The notes below the pieces were generated by a model. The model made no database searches and was not told the DNA's origin. It saw only the letters and a program-made list of their open reading frames with translations. Both the position numbers and the translations under genes were made by a program. Shown here piece by piece: positions 7,612 to 14,175 of a stretch of DNA of 22,393 nt. The stretch spans positions 1 to 22,393 of the IMG/VR virus record IMGVR_UViG_3300021138_000190; one strand, written 5' to 3'. This stretch comes from a virus. Numbering within the stretch: the first letter of the stretch is position 1; each line of letters begins with the position of its first letter.

Positions 7612-7861
7612 GTAACTTCTCGCATTCCTTTTCATGGGAAGAAATTAGATTCCTTTGATACTTACTAATCTTATAAGAATCTGCGTTTACGCTTTGTACA
7701 TTTATAATCCCATCACAATACTCACATTGTAAAATGTATAACTCCCCCTTAGATCTACTTGTTAGACCCACTTTCCAACCCATGGGTGCCCAGTACTTCC
7801 AGTAAACAATGTCTTCACCATTTGAATAGTAGGAAGGTGTTAAAACATCATCACTATTCAT
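7598..7861 (-). CDS. C2HC zinc-finger-like protein, paralogue B of a tandem family
   Basis: An 87-residue protein, the shortest and simplest member: VYWKYWAPMGWKVGL, then LYILQCEYCDGIINVQ, then ISSHEKECEKL. It is essentially only the shared module. ATG 7861 overlaps the end of the preceding gene by eight bases (stop TAG at 7854-7856). The next gene starts inside its last codons. No membrane or signal segment is present. The compact Trp-Cys-His arrangement suggests a small treble-clef-like or DNA-recognition zinc module, but I cannot name a family. Confidence 0.75.
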   Translation of the reverse strand: MNSDDVLTPSYYSNGEDIVYWKYWAPMGWKVGLTSRSKGELYILQCEYCDGIINVQSVNADSYKISKYQRNLISSHEKECEKLHGDA

Positions 7862-8282
7862 TTATGACTCCACTACACACTAAGTTGTGCTTACCTATCC
7901 ATTTGGATGGAAATGCCATTTCTCGCAAGAGAATTACCTTTGGTGTTCCAATCATGTGACGTTCAATGGTCATAATCCTGTCATCACAAATTTTGCATAC
8001 CAAAGTAACAAACTCACCATCTTCATTTTTCCATCCCAACGGGGCTAGAACATTAAAGAAAAACTTTTCGTACTCATCTACTGTGTAAGGTGACTTAGGA
8101 AACTTTGGATAGGAATTAGTCTTTGTAGCAGTGGGAAAAGTTATGCCTAAATCAAGTTCCATTTGCTCCCATGTAGGGTTGTCTTTAAGGGACTCACTAC
8201 TCCACGATTTCTTACGCTGTGGGTACTCGCTCTTGTGCTTGGCGATCATGTAGTCCTTGTATTTATCTCTAGGCTTATCCAT
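7854..8282 (-). CDS. C2HC zinc-finger-like protein, paralogue A of a tandem family
   Basis: A 142-residue protein. A basic N-terminal tail (about 1-30, many K/R) is followed by a helical stretch and the shared module: FFFNVLAPLGWKNEDG, VTLVCKICDDRIMT, GKHNLVC. ATG 8282 sits three bases after AGGGGG and a short distance after the GAAA-loop hairpin at 8301-8318. It is the first gene of the four-gene AT-rich cassette. The basic tail would suit nucleic-acid binding. Function unknown. Confidence 0.75.
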   Translation of the reverse strand: MDKPRDKYKDYMIAKHKSEYPQRKKSWSSESLKDNPTWEQMELDLGITFPTATKTNSYPKFPKSPYTVDEYEKFFFNVLAPLGWKNEDGEFVTLVCKICDDRIMTIERHMIGTPKVILLREMAFPSKWIGKHNLVCSGVINE

Positions 8283-8300
8283 TTTCCCCCTAAGAGATCA

Positions 8301-8318
8301 CCACCCCTTTCGGGGTGG
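8301..8318 (-). terminator. GAAA-loop hairpin between the transglycosylase and zinc-finger genes
   Basis: On the minus strand CCACCCC-GAAA-GGGGTGG is a perfect seven-pair GC-rich hairpin with a stable tetraloop. It lies 12 bases after the transglycosylase stop (8331) and 18 bases before ATG 8282. No T run follows on the minus strand. It may lower downstream transcription or protect the mRNA end. On the plus strand it is followed by CTTTCCC, also a poor U tract. Confidence 0.5.
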
Positions 8319-8330
8319 CTTTCCCTGCTC

Positions 8331-8879
8331 CTATTGCTTCTGCTTCTTGTTTATCTTGTGGATTGGTGTCTTGTACGGGTACTTCTCCATGTAGTACTTT
8401 ACTACAGGTTGGTTTACACCCTTCCAGTCTGACCAGTCTTTGCCAGCATCACTCATTAGATAAGCGATCTTGGCATTAGTCACAGGATTTAGCAGTTCTG
8501 CATTACTCGCTAAACCGTAGTACCCCCTTCGAGCATTTCCCATGCTTCCCAGCATGTTGATCTGGAAGAGACCGTAAGACTTGTCTCCTGTATGCCAGTT
8601 CCCGTTGTAATCGAGGGGATGTCCTTGTGATTCTTTCTTTGCTATTGCCCATGCTTCTTTGAGGTGGATTCCTTTGAACCCAGTCGCTTTAAGAAGTTGT
8701 ACGAGGTCTCTATCCGTGAGGATTTTGGCTCCGAAGTACTTCCCTAAGGTAATTGCATGTGCTGGGGCTGGGGCTAGTGCTGGGGTTGCTATCCCTAGTC
8801 CTATCGCTATTGCGAGGGCTGGACTAGTGAGTAGGCTTACCAGTACTACCTTCCCACGGTTGGTTAGTTTTATAGTCAT
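8331..8879 (-). CDS. Secreted lysozyme/transglycosylase-like protein (SLT fold)
   Basis: A 182-residue protein from ATG 8879. It has a long signal peptide: basic N-region (MTIKLTNRGK), hydrophobic core to about residue 35 and an Ala-rich stretch ending in AHA, a good signal peptidase I site. The mature part has AWAIAKKESQGHP with the likely catalytic Glu, then DKSYGLFQINMLGS, the family's SxGLxQI motif, and NPVTNAKIAYLM, all in the order seen in SLT/goose-lysozyme-like enzymes that cut peptidoglycan. The ATG follows the integrase TGA by one base and uses GGAG inside the integrase end, so it is coupled to integrase. A lysis enzyme, a cell-wall remodelling factor or a lysogeny-expressed gene are all possible. 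Confidence 0.8.
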   Translation of the reverse strand: MTIKLTNRGKVVLVSLLTSPALAIAIGLGIATPALAPAPAHAITLGKYFGAKILTDRDLVQLLKATGFKGIHLKEAWAIAKKESQGHPLDYNGNWHTGDKSYGLFQINMLGSMGNARRGYYGLASNAELLNPVTNAKIAYLMSDAGKDWSDWKGVNQPVVKYYMEKYPYKTPIHKINKKQKQ

Positions 8880-8880
8880 T

Positions 8881-10149
8881 TCACTCCATAAAGTCATTGG
8901 TAAGTTCCCCTGCCGTTGACTGTTGGTGACGGATACGGTGGAGATACCGCTCTGTCGTCTTAATCGACTGGTGACCTAGACGTTCCTTGACCTCGTGCAA
9001 GTCCACCCCGTTCTTTAACAACTGGGTGGCGTTAGCGTGCCGTAGGTCGTGGGTTCTAGGAGTCCATCCGATTCCTGATTTGTCTATTGCTTTGTTCCAT
9101 TCGGTTCTCCATACCTCACGAGGCAAGTGACTTGTTTCGTCTATCATGGGCTTAGGCTTTGACTTGGACTGACGGTACTTGCGTACCGCTTCGCCACAGG
9201 TCTGGCATCTGCAGGCTCCATGCGTGTATGCATAGAGAGTTCCATGGTCGAACAGTTTTCCTCCCTTAGAGAATGACCCTAGGGGACTTGCTGTACCTCG
9301 TGAAGATTCCAGTTTACCTGCTGTTAACACAATGGTTCTAGGGAAGAGCAGGTCTTCTTTCCTTAGAGAGTTAGACGTGACATGGGCTTGGATGTCATGT
9401 ATTAGGGCTTTAGATAGGGTTATAGAGCGTTTTCTGCCTGATTTAGTACCCTCTATTACTCTGAACCTCTCGCCGTTATTATGCGAGGCTCCCAGATCGC
9501 TAACTCTACGCTGGACGTATACCTCGCCAGTAATGAAGTTAAAGTCCTTGACCCTGATCTCGGTTGCTTCACCGAAGCGACATCCACTAGATACCAGAAA
9601 CTTGGCAAGTAACTTTGACGCTGGGTTTGCTAAATTTGAAAGTATCTTCTTAAAATCCTCAGGCTCTAGAATGTTCTGGATGTTTGGTTGATTCTGGGGG
9701 ATAGCAATGCCATGAGCAGGATTCTCGCCCTGAATTAGTTCTTCTTCCAGAACCGATCGATACATCGACCCGATACATGCCTTGATCTGAGAACGGCTAG
9801 AGGCTGGCATCCCCTTAGATTTAAGCAGAGATAGGAGCGTTACTACATGACGACGATGTATAGCCTCCAAGGGATAACCACCGATGTTAAGGCGTACGTG
9901 CTTGTTAAATAGCAGTGTGTAGTTCTTCTTAGTGATGGGCATAAGATCTGCTCCAACTATCCACTTATCAAAATAAGAACCTAAGGTAAAAGACTTCCCC
10001 TTAACCATGGGAGCACTGTCTAGTAGTTCAGCCAGTGTGCCAGCACGTTCAGCCTCTAAACGGTTGCTGTATGTTCCAGCAGAGCAACGCTTACCAGCAT
10101 GTCGGTAATAGGCGGTGAACCTGTCACCACGAGTTACTACATAAGCCAT
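8881..10149 (-). CDS. int: Tyrosine-type phage integrase with zinc-finger-like insertion
   Basis: A 422-residue site-specific recombinase from ATG 10149, which has AGGGAGGTGAT eight bases upstream; start codons at 10158 and 10155 would overlap that site. An N-terminal arm-binding domain and core-binding SAM-like domain (about 55-145) precede the catalytic domain: R191 (SSGCRFGE), a Lys in TKSGRKRSIT (235-244), H367-x-x-R370 (THDLRH), H393 (LGHQ) and nucleophile Y402 (TTERYLH). Between the Lys hairpin and HxxR lies an extra segment with H302-G-T...C313-x-C315-x-x-C318 followed by EAVRKYRQ, resembling a small zinc module found also in the HNH protein here. Integration by this enzyme implies a temperate phage. 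Confidence 0.95.
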   Translation of the reverse strand: MAYVVTRGDRFTAYYRHAGKRCSAGTYSNRLEAERAGTLAELLDSAPMVKGKSFTLGSYFDKWIVGADLMPITKKNYTLLFNKHVRLNIGGYPLEAIHRRHVVTLLSLLKSKGMPASSRSQIKACIGSMYRSVLEEELIQGENPAHGIAIPQNQPNIQNILEPEDFKKILSNLANPASKLLAKFLVSSGCRFGEATEIRVKDFNFITGEVYVQRRVSDLGASHNNGERFRVIEGTKSGRKRSITLSKALIHDIQAHVTSNSLRKEDLLFPRTIVLTAGKLESSRGTASPLGSFSKGGKLFDHGTLYAYTHGACRCQTCGEAVRKYRQSKSKPKPMIDETSHLPREVWRTEWNKAIDKSGIGWTPRTHDLRHANATQLLKNGVDLHEVKERLGHQSIKTTERYLHRIRHQQSTAGELTNDFME

Positions 10150-10184
10150 AAACATCACCTCCCTTTACATGTTAATAGAATCAA

Positions 10185-10213
10185 ACATTACTAATCAATA
10201 CAGATAAAGTCAA
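10185..10213 (-). promoter_or_regulatory. Probable sigma-70-type promoter of integrase
   Basis: On the minus strand TTGACT (10213-10208) is followed by exactly 17 bases and TAATGT (10190-10185), a TAnnnT -10 element. Expected transcription start is near 10178, giving a leader of about 29 bases before ATG 10149 that contains the strong AGGGAGG site. It would allow integrase and the genes beyond it to be expressed separately from the upstream operon. Confidence 0.6.
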
Positions 10214-10399
10214 AAACTGACACCACATAAATAGTGGATAGGTACTCAACTACAGGGACTTACAGGCGATACAACTAACTCAGTCTTTAGGCCAGGAGTT
10301 ACTTCAAGTTACTTAATAGTTATCTTGCCGTAAGTGCTTAGTTCATCTGCGAATCTTTGATACACGAGGTTTTAAGTATTCGATCTTTCCGCATTCCTC

Positions 10400-10465
10400 T
10401 ACCTTGTGAAAGGTAAGAGCCCCAATTACTTGAGGCTCTCCCTGTATGGGGAGATTACAACTCCC
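10400..10465. repeat. Three consecutive perfect inverted repeats
   Basis: TACCTT-GTGA-AAGGTA (10400-10415), AGAGCC with GGCTCT around a 12-base loop (10416-10439), and GGGAG-ATTACAA-CTCCC (10449-10465). They lie directly after the excisionase-like gene stop (10477, minus strand). No T run follows, so they are not typical terminators. They could be protein-binding sites at attP or RNA elements at the end of the upstream transcript. Confidence 0.5.
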
Positions 10466-10476
10466 ACACTTAGGGT

Positions 10477-10659
10477 TCACTGTGTCTTTCTTCTCTTTGT
10501 CGCTATCCAATGGTCAACTACTTGCTTGCTCCAGATTGGTGTCTTGCCTACGTACTGGGACGGCTCGGGAAGGGTGCCACGCTTTCGACTCTGCTTGATC
10601 GTGCCTGTCTTTAGACCCGATAAAGTTGCGATGTCTGAATATGTTAGCCATTCGTCCAT
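10477..10659 (-). CDS. Excisionase-like winged helix-turn-helix protein
   Basis: A 60-residue basic protein. LTYSDIATLSGLKTGTIKQS (5-24) is a MerR/HTH_17-type helix-turn-helix: a tyrosine-containing entry, then the recognition helix. It is followed by a wing (VGKTPIWSKQVVDHW, 37-51). Such single-domain proteins act as excisionases or small DNA-binding regulators. It lies upstream of integrase in the same direction, with the candidate attP between them, which fits an Xis role that bends attachment DNA. The ribosome site is weak (GAGAG). It could instead be a transcription factor for the integrase promoter. Confidence 0.7.
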   Translation of the reverse strand: MDEWLTYSDIATLSGLKTGTIKQSRKRGTLPEPSQYVGKTPIWSKQVVDHWIATKRRKTQ

Positions 10660-10686
10660 GCTTAGTTGCTCTCTTTCGATTGTCTT

Positions 10687-10989
10687 TCATTTGAGGTTCT
10701 CTTTGTTGATTGCAATAAGCCCATCTAAAGACTCGAATAGATCATCTGGCATCACATCGTTGGAAAGCATAAGTAACTCCACAACCTTAAGTAATCCCCA
10801 GACGAGTAACTCTCCGTCTATACCTTCTCTTTCTGAGATCTCTTTTAGACGAGCATTGGCTAGGTGTTCTGTGATCTCTTCTGGCAAAGGATTTTCACGA
10901 GCAGACTCTACCTTGAATCCATGAGTGATCTTCATAAACTCTGTTGCTAGAGTCAGTCCCTTAATTGCATCTGATTGATCTTTGGTCAT
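10687..10989 (-). CDS. Small acidic hypothetical protein
   Basis: A 100-residue, all-helical-looking acidic protein (ENPLPEEITEHLANARLKEISEREG in the middle, LLVWGLLKVVELLML near 61-75). The latter is amphipathic rather than a clear membrane segment. ATG 10989 overlaps the stop of the membrane-protein gene (ATGA). No cysteine motif and no recognised family. It lies between a membrane protein and the excisionase-like gene. Confidence 0.7.
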   Translation of the reverse strand: MTKDQSDAIKGLTLATEFMKITHGFKVESARENPLPEEITEHLANARLKEISEREGIDGELLVWGLLKVVELLMLSNDVMPDDLFESLDGLIAINKENLK

Positions 10990-11225
10990 TGCTTACTCCC
11001 ACTCTTGATTACTTTTAACAGGATGTTTAGTGTCTCTACAACTTTACGAATCATGATAGTTCTTACAACATGCACAAGCATCGATGCATCGAATGCAACC
11101 AGCCACCAATTTACATGACTAGTAAACGGGTAATAGAGGAGATCTACTGTCCAGACTACGATCAAGACCTTCTCTACGAACCATGCGTCATCCCATACAC
11201 GTCTTATCAGTTTCATAATTATCAT
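10986..11225 (-). CDS. Small membrane protein with about two transmembrane segments
   Basis: A 79-residue protein. Hydrophobic runs at about 17-34 (FVEKVLIVVWTVDLLYYP) and 40-58 (WWLVAFDASMLVHVVRTIM) flank a short loop; both ends are basic. ATG 11225 directly follows the TAG of the previous gene, with GGAG eight bases upstream; ATG 11216 (MKLIRR) is an alternative. It may be a holin-like or superinfection-related membrane protein, but nothing specific supports either. Confidence 0.7.
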   Translation of the reverse strand: MIIMKLIRRVWDDAWFVEKVLIVVWTVDLLYYPFTSHVNWWLVAFDASMLVHVVRTIMIRKVVETLNILLKVIKSGSKQ

Positions 11226-11429
11226 CTAATGCTCTCCAACTCTTTTAAGGGTGATCTCGTTAAGGTAGTCATACTCGGGTAAACCGTTGTTGTTTTGGTG
11301 ACCGTTATCTTTAGAGCAGTCAGGGCATTGCCTTTGTACTGGGACAGTACAGCCACACTTACAGTTACACTCTGGCTCACTGTTGAAGTCGTCATCGAAT
11401 AGCGACTCGTCAAGGATGTCATCATTCAC
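11226..11429 (-). CDS. Small Cys-rich zinc-ribbon-like protein
   Basis: A 67-residue protein starting at GTG 11429 with GGAGGG seven bases upstream. The GTG begins immediately after the TAA of the preceding gene. An acidic N-terminus (MNDDILDESLFDDDF) is followed by a dense cysteine cluster, CNCKCGC then CPDCSKDNGH, that could hold one or two zinc ions. An overlapping open frame, one base shifted, has a poorer amino-acid make-up and is rejected. Function unknown. Confidence 0.7.
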   Translation of the reverse strand: MNDDILDESLFDDDFNSEPECNCKCGCTVPVQRQCPDCSKDNGHQNNNGLPEYDYLNEITLKRVGEH

Positions 11430-11594
11430 TTAATACCCTCCTAAGCATCTACTGCTTCTAGTGTGTCTAAATTGTGCATCTCGTATCTCAGTCAGAGTGG
11501 GGGCATACAAGTCTGTGCTACAGGCAGAGCATAGGAATGTGTATTCCTCACCCTTTGCATCCCATTCAAATCCTTTGTAAATACTTCTACGCAT
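11430..11594 (-). CDS. Small zinc-finger-like protein related in pattern to the 7.1-8.3 kb family
   Basis: A 54-residue protein from ATG 11594, which has AGGAG four bases upstream; a longer frame to 11663 lacks this. The pattern is FEWDAKGEEYTFLCSACSTDLYAP, then H-x6-C at the end (RHTRSSRC). This recalls the W / YxFxCxxC / H...C order of the cassette at 7120-8282, in shorter form. One zinc could be bound by two Cys, His and Cys. Confidence 0.65.
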   Translation of the reverse strand: MRRSIYKGFEWDAKGEEYTFLCSACSTDLYAPTLTEIRDAQFRHTRSSRCLGGY

Positions 11595-11718
11595 ATGTCT
11601 CCTACTCTTGTTAATTGGAAATCGGGTAGGGGCAGGTACGGCTACGGTAAGGCTACCGATCATGACCGTCCTTCATGGCAAATGTGTATAAATCCATGTT
11701 GACCCCAGCCCGATAAAT

Positions 11719-11880
11719 CTAGTTGGTTAAGTTCTTCTTGCAGTTAAAGCAGAAGAAGATCACAGGCTCTCCCTGTGTATTGGTGATGTACTTACCAGTC
11801 TCTTTAAGACCTTCGTTATTGCATGAATCACAAAGATCAAGTTGACCCAATGTAACTCTTTGCGCTGTTACGTATCCCAT
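11719..11880 (-). CDS. Small CxxC...CxxC zinc-ribbon protein
   Basis: A 53-residue protein: LDLCDSCNNEG then, after a beta hairpin, VIFFCFNCKKN. The two CxxC pairs are spaced as in a zinc ribbon. The start is uncertain: ATG 11880 (MGYVTAQRV) gives the most natural N-terminus, while ATG 11922 lies one base after an AGGAG and would add 14 residues. Between this gene and the next (11594) are about 120 bases without a clear gene. Confidence 0.6.
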   Translation of the reverse strand: MGYVTAQRVTLGQLDLCDSCNNEGLKETGKYITNTQGEPVIFFCFNCKKNLTN

Positions 11881-11926
11881 GAAGTTACTTATCCTTATCC
11901 TATGAAGAGAAGTACGCAACATACTC

Positions 11927-11974
11927 CTAAAATAAAATCCCACCAATGATGAATGACCCAATTAATAAACTCAT
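11927..11974 (-). CDS. Very short hydrophobic peptide (15 residues)
   Basis: ATG 11974 overlaps the TGA of the preceding gene (ATGA), and the frame MSLLIGSFIIGGILF ends at TAG 11927, which itself lies inside the TAGGAG site of the next gene. The coupling to both neighbours argues for translation. The peptide is wholly hydrophobic and could span a membrane, or its translation may only serve to couple neighbours. Chance is a real alternative at this length. Confidence 0.3.
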   Translation of the reverse strand: MSLLIGSFIIGGILF

Positions 11975-12324
11975 GCATTCTTACACTCACATGAATCTTC
12001 TGTCTCATCACATTCACTGCATAGCGAGGAATCCCAAACCACCCAGTGGTCACTGAGATCTGTCCATGGGTTCTCTGTGATGAAGTACCCCTCACGATTG
12101 ACCAGTGAATAGCCAGCACACACTGTGCGGTTGTCACCATCATCGATGAGAGACCATACTTTGTTTGTATCGATCTGACTTATTACATACTCAAGATCTT
12201 GTCCCTGTGCTTCAAAGAGAATCCCACCGCCTGCTTCACTAGTCCACCAGTTAGCATCGAGATTGATAGGGTTCTTTACAGGCTTATAGACGGTGTACCA
12301 CTCGTCCTCAGTAATCCTGCTCAT
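11971..12324 (-). CDS. Hypothetical protein with C-terminal Cys cluster
   Basis: A 117-residue acidic protein rich in Trp and beta-strand character. The C-terminal tail has CSECDETEDSCEC, four or five cysteines that could bind a metal. The middle (AGYSLVNREGYFITENPWTD) resembles short hypothetical proteins widespread in actinophages, to my recollection. ATG 12324 overlaps the preceding gene (ATGA). No catalytic motif seen. Confidence 0.7.
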   Translation of the reverse strand: MSRITEDEWYTVYKPVKNPINLDANWWTSEAGGGILFEAQGQDLEYVISQIDTNKVWSLIDDGDNRTVCAGYSLVNREGYFITENPWTDLSDHWVVWDSSLCSECDETEDSCECKNA

Positions 12325-12749
12325 ACATCTACCCCTATCTTTTCAGAGGTATGTCCAGCATTGAATCCAGCCAGCCAAGCATCTCGGTATGCTGTCTCAA
12401 AACTGCGTGCCGTATCTTCCAGAAGTTCTGCATCGTAATTTTCGAAAGGTTCCCATGCGCTTACTTGTTCATTTGCTATTACTTCATAGCCTCCAGTTGT
12501 GTAATCGCATGTAACTGTTGCAATCGCATTACTAATGGCGTAGGTAGTGACTTCATCTTGCAATCTTGAAGGTAGATCTTTAAATTGAATCTCGGTTGAG
12601 ATCTCTATCGTTGGCTCACCTTCGATGTACTCGATAATTGCTGAATACGACTCGATGATCTCTGAGTCCGTGGTCTCATCCTCCTTTATCTTAGTCAGAT
12701 GAGTATTGAGAGCAGTAAGTAACTTCTGCTTGTCGATTAAATTGCTCAT
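12321..12749 (-). CDS. Acidic hypothetical protein
   Basis: A 142-residue, strongly acidic protein of mostly helical prediction. ATG 12749 lies just after the preceding stop at 12752 with GGAGA upstream. The C-terminal part (ARSFETAYRDAWLAGFNAGH) has a regular aromatic/Ala helix. No cysteine pairs, no membrane segments. Part of the continuous minus-strand operon. I do not recognise it. Confidence 0.7.
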   Translation of the reverse strand: MSNLIDKQKLLTALNTHLTKIKEDETTDSEIIESYSAIIEYIEGEPTIEISTEIQFKDLPSRLQDEVTTYAISNAIATVTCDYTTGGYEVIANEQVSAWEPFENYDAELLEDTARSFETAYRDAWLAGFNAGHTSEKIGVDV

Positions 12750-12751
12750 AG

Positions 12752-13504
12752 TTAGTCTCCTACCTTCTGGAAGTTATGTTTTTGGTTAGTATTCAAAAGA
12801 TCTTTTTGAACCCGAAGCGATGATAGAGGCAATGACTTGTATCGAATCAGAGTTCTGTTGGAAGGAACACTGTAAGCCACAACAAACTTTCGCCCCTGAG
12901 TTTGGACTACTACTCCTTGGCGTAGTTTTGCCAGAGATTGTACCCATACCAAATCATTGATCTTGACGTTGTAAGGCTCTACAGCCTGATGGTCATAGAG
13001 TCGATCGTTTACTAACTTCGTGATTAACTCACGCTGTGCCTCACCCAAAGACTCTAGGTCTAACCGAACCTTAGCCTTCTTAATCGACTTAACTGCAGAG
13101 TCTGCAGGAAACAATCTCCAGAATGTAGAGTTATTGTTGTAGTACTTTAGATCTGCAGGTAGTTCTGTCCCTGTCTTCCATGCGTATGACCATGACTGCT
13201 TGAAACGGGTCTTATTGCCATCTCCCTTGCCCCTCTCCATGGTCACAGAGTCCTTGGTGTAGTAATTACCCGTCATGATAGAGCCATCTTCGTTGACGAG
13301 ATACTCCCACTCTCGTTCGACTGTCTCAGTGACAAGAGTAAAGTCCTTATAGACCTCCTCCTGAATGTCATAGCCCACTGTAGTGGTGCGAGTGACTTGG
13401 TTCTGGGCAGTCTTATGCACCTGACCCGTGTGGTCTACGTAACCGATCGTGTAAATGCTTGAACCTGTACGCAGGTCTTTGATTTCATCTAGGTATTTAC
13501 TCAT
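12752..13504 (-). CDS. Hypothetical protein with SH3/KOW-like C-terminal segment
   Basis: A 250-residue protein. The first 110 residues are Thr/Val rich and look like beta strands. Residues about 180-235 (NDLVWVQSLAKLRQGVVVQTQG, KFVVAYSVP) have the strand-turn pattern of a small barrel such as SH3 or KOW, a common nucleic-acid or protein-binding fold. ATG 13504 overlaps the stop of the coiled-coil gene (ATGA). Function unknown. Confidence 0.7.
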   Translation of the reverse strand: MSKYLDEIKDLRTGSSIYTIGYVDHTGQVHKTAQNQVTRTTTVGYDIQEEVYKDFTLVTETVEREWEYLVNEDGSIMTGNYYTKDSVTMERGKGDGNKTRFKQSWSYAWKTGTELPADLKYYNNNSTFWRLFPADSAVKSIKKAKVRLDLESLGEAQRELITKLVNDRLYDHQAVEPYNVKINDLVWVQSLAKLRQGVVVQTQGRKFVVAYSVPSNRTLIRYKSLPLSSLRVQKDLLNTNQKHNFQKVGD

Positions 13505-14118
13505 AGTGCTAAATCCCTCGCTTCCATTACCTTCTCAATAAGCACCTGCAGTGTGGTGGCATCCATTGCAAACCTAGTCACTGCGACATAATCGCCAGAC
13601 TTGTTGCGAGTATTCTCACTCCGAACCTCGACGGTATCTGCACGAGCACCGATGATGGTACGAAGAGAATCGATCGCTGATTTAGAGACTCGCTCGTTGC
13701 GTTCCTCTGCCTCACGTACTACACGATTGCGTTCCTCTTGGTCACGCTTCATCTCCTCCTCTACGCGCTTGGCTTCTGCTTCTGCCTCTGACCACTTAGC
13801 ATCTAGAACCGCATACTCACTGACGATGTCCTGAGGACGACTGAGCCAATACACTGTCCCGTTACCTTGCGTTGCCCACTGCTCCGACTCCACGAGAAAT
13901 CCGATAGAGCGAGCACCAGCCTCGGCTGGCTCGAAGTTGAGATCATCTGGCTTACCAGATCGCACTACTTCATAGCCATACTTATCTAAGTTAACTAACT
14001 TTGCCTTGGCGACATCACGCCGTCTTACTTTGTTGATGTCCTTCTTCTCTGCTGAGGAATAGTCCCATGATGGAATGATTGCGTACTCTACGCCAAGTTT
14101 AAGATCGCCTTGTTTCAA
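13501..14118 (-). CDS. Coiled-coil protein downstream of the VWA protein
   Basis: A 205-residue protein beginning at TTG 14118, chosen because AAAGGAG lies six bases upstream; a longer in-frame version to 14166 has no such site. The N-terminal 105 residues form a probable beta domain (GVEYAIIPSWDYSSA...YGYEVVRSGK). Residues about 108-150 are an almost uninterrupted E/K/R/A coiled coil. A small alpha/beta tail follows. It is adjacent to the AAA+/VWA pair and may bridge or adapt that complex; that is inference from position only. Confidence 0.7.
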   Translation of the reverse strand: MKQGDLKLGVEYAIIPSWDYSSAEKKDINKVRRRDVAKAKLVNLDKYGYEVVRSGKPDDLNFEPAEAGARSIGFLVESEQWATQGNGTVYWLSRPQDIVSEYAVLDAKWSEAEAEAKRVEEEMKRDQEERNRVVREAEERNERVSKSAIDSLRTIIGARADTVEVRSENTRNKSGDYVAVTRFAMDATTLQVLIEKVMEARDLAL

Positions 14119-14175
14119 TTTATTCTCCTTTGAGATAGGGAGCGTGACCCCACGATCACGCCCCACACTTATTAG

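Larger units (their letters stand above)
10159..10476. other. 318-base spacer between integrase and excisionase genes, candidate attP region
   Basis: No gene is visible. The spacer is AT-rich near the integrase and holds the integrase ribosome site and promoter, a pair of AGTTACTT direct repeats (10297-10304 and 10307-10314) and three perfect hairpins at 10400-10465. Its position between int and an excisionase-like gene is where attP and integrase arm sites are commonly found. I cannot identify a core sequence because no host attB is available and no tRNA 3' end is evident. Confidence 0.35.

Noticed and set aside
11222-11425. 67-residue frame overlapping the Cys-rich gene at 11226-11429, shifted by one base
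   Set aside because: Thr/Ser/Val-rich shadow sequence without its own ribosome site. The GTG-started frame has a good GGAGGG site and a conserved-looking cysteine cluster.
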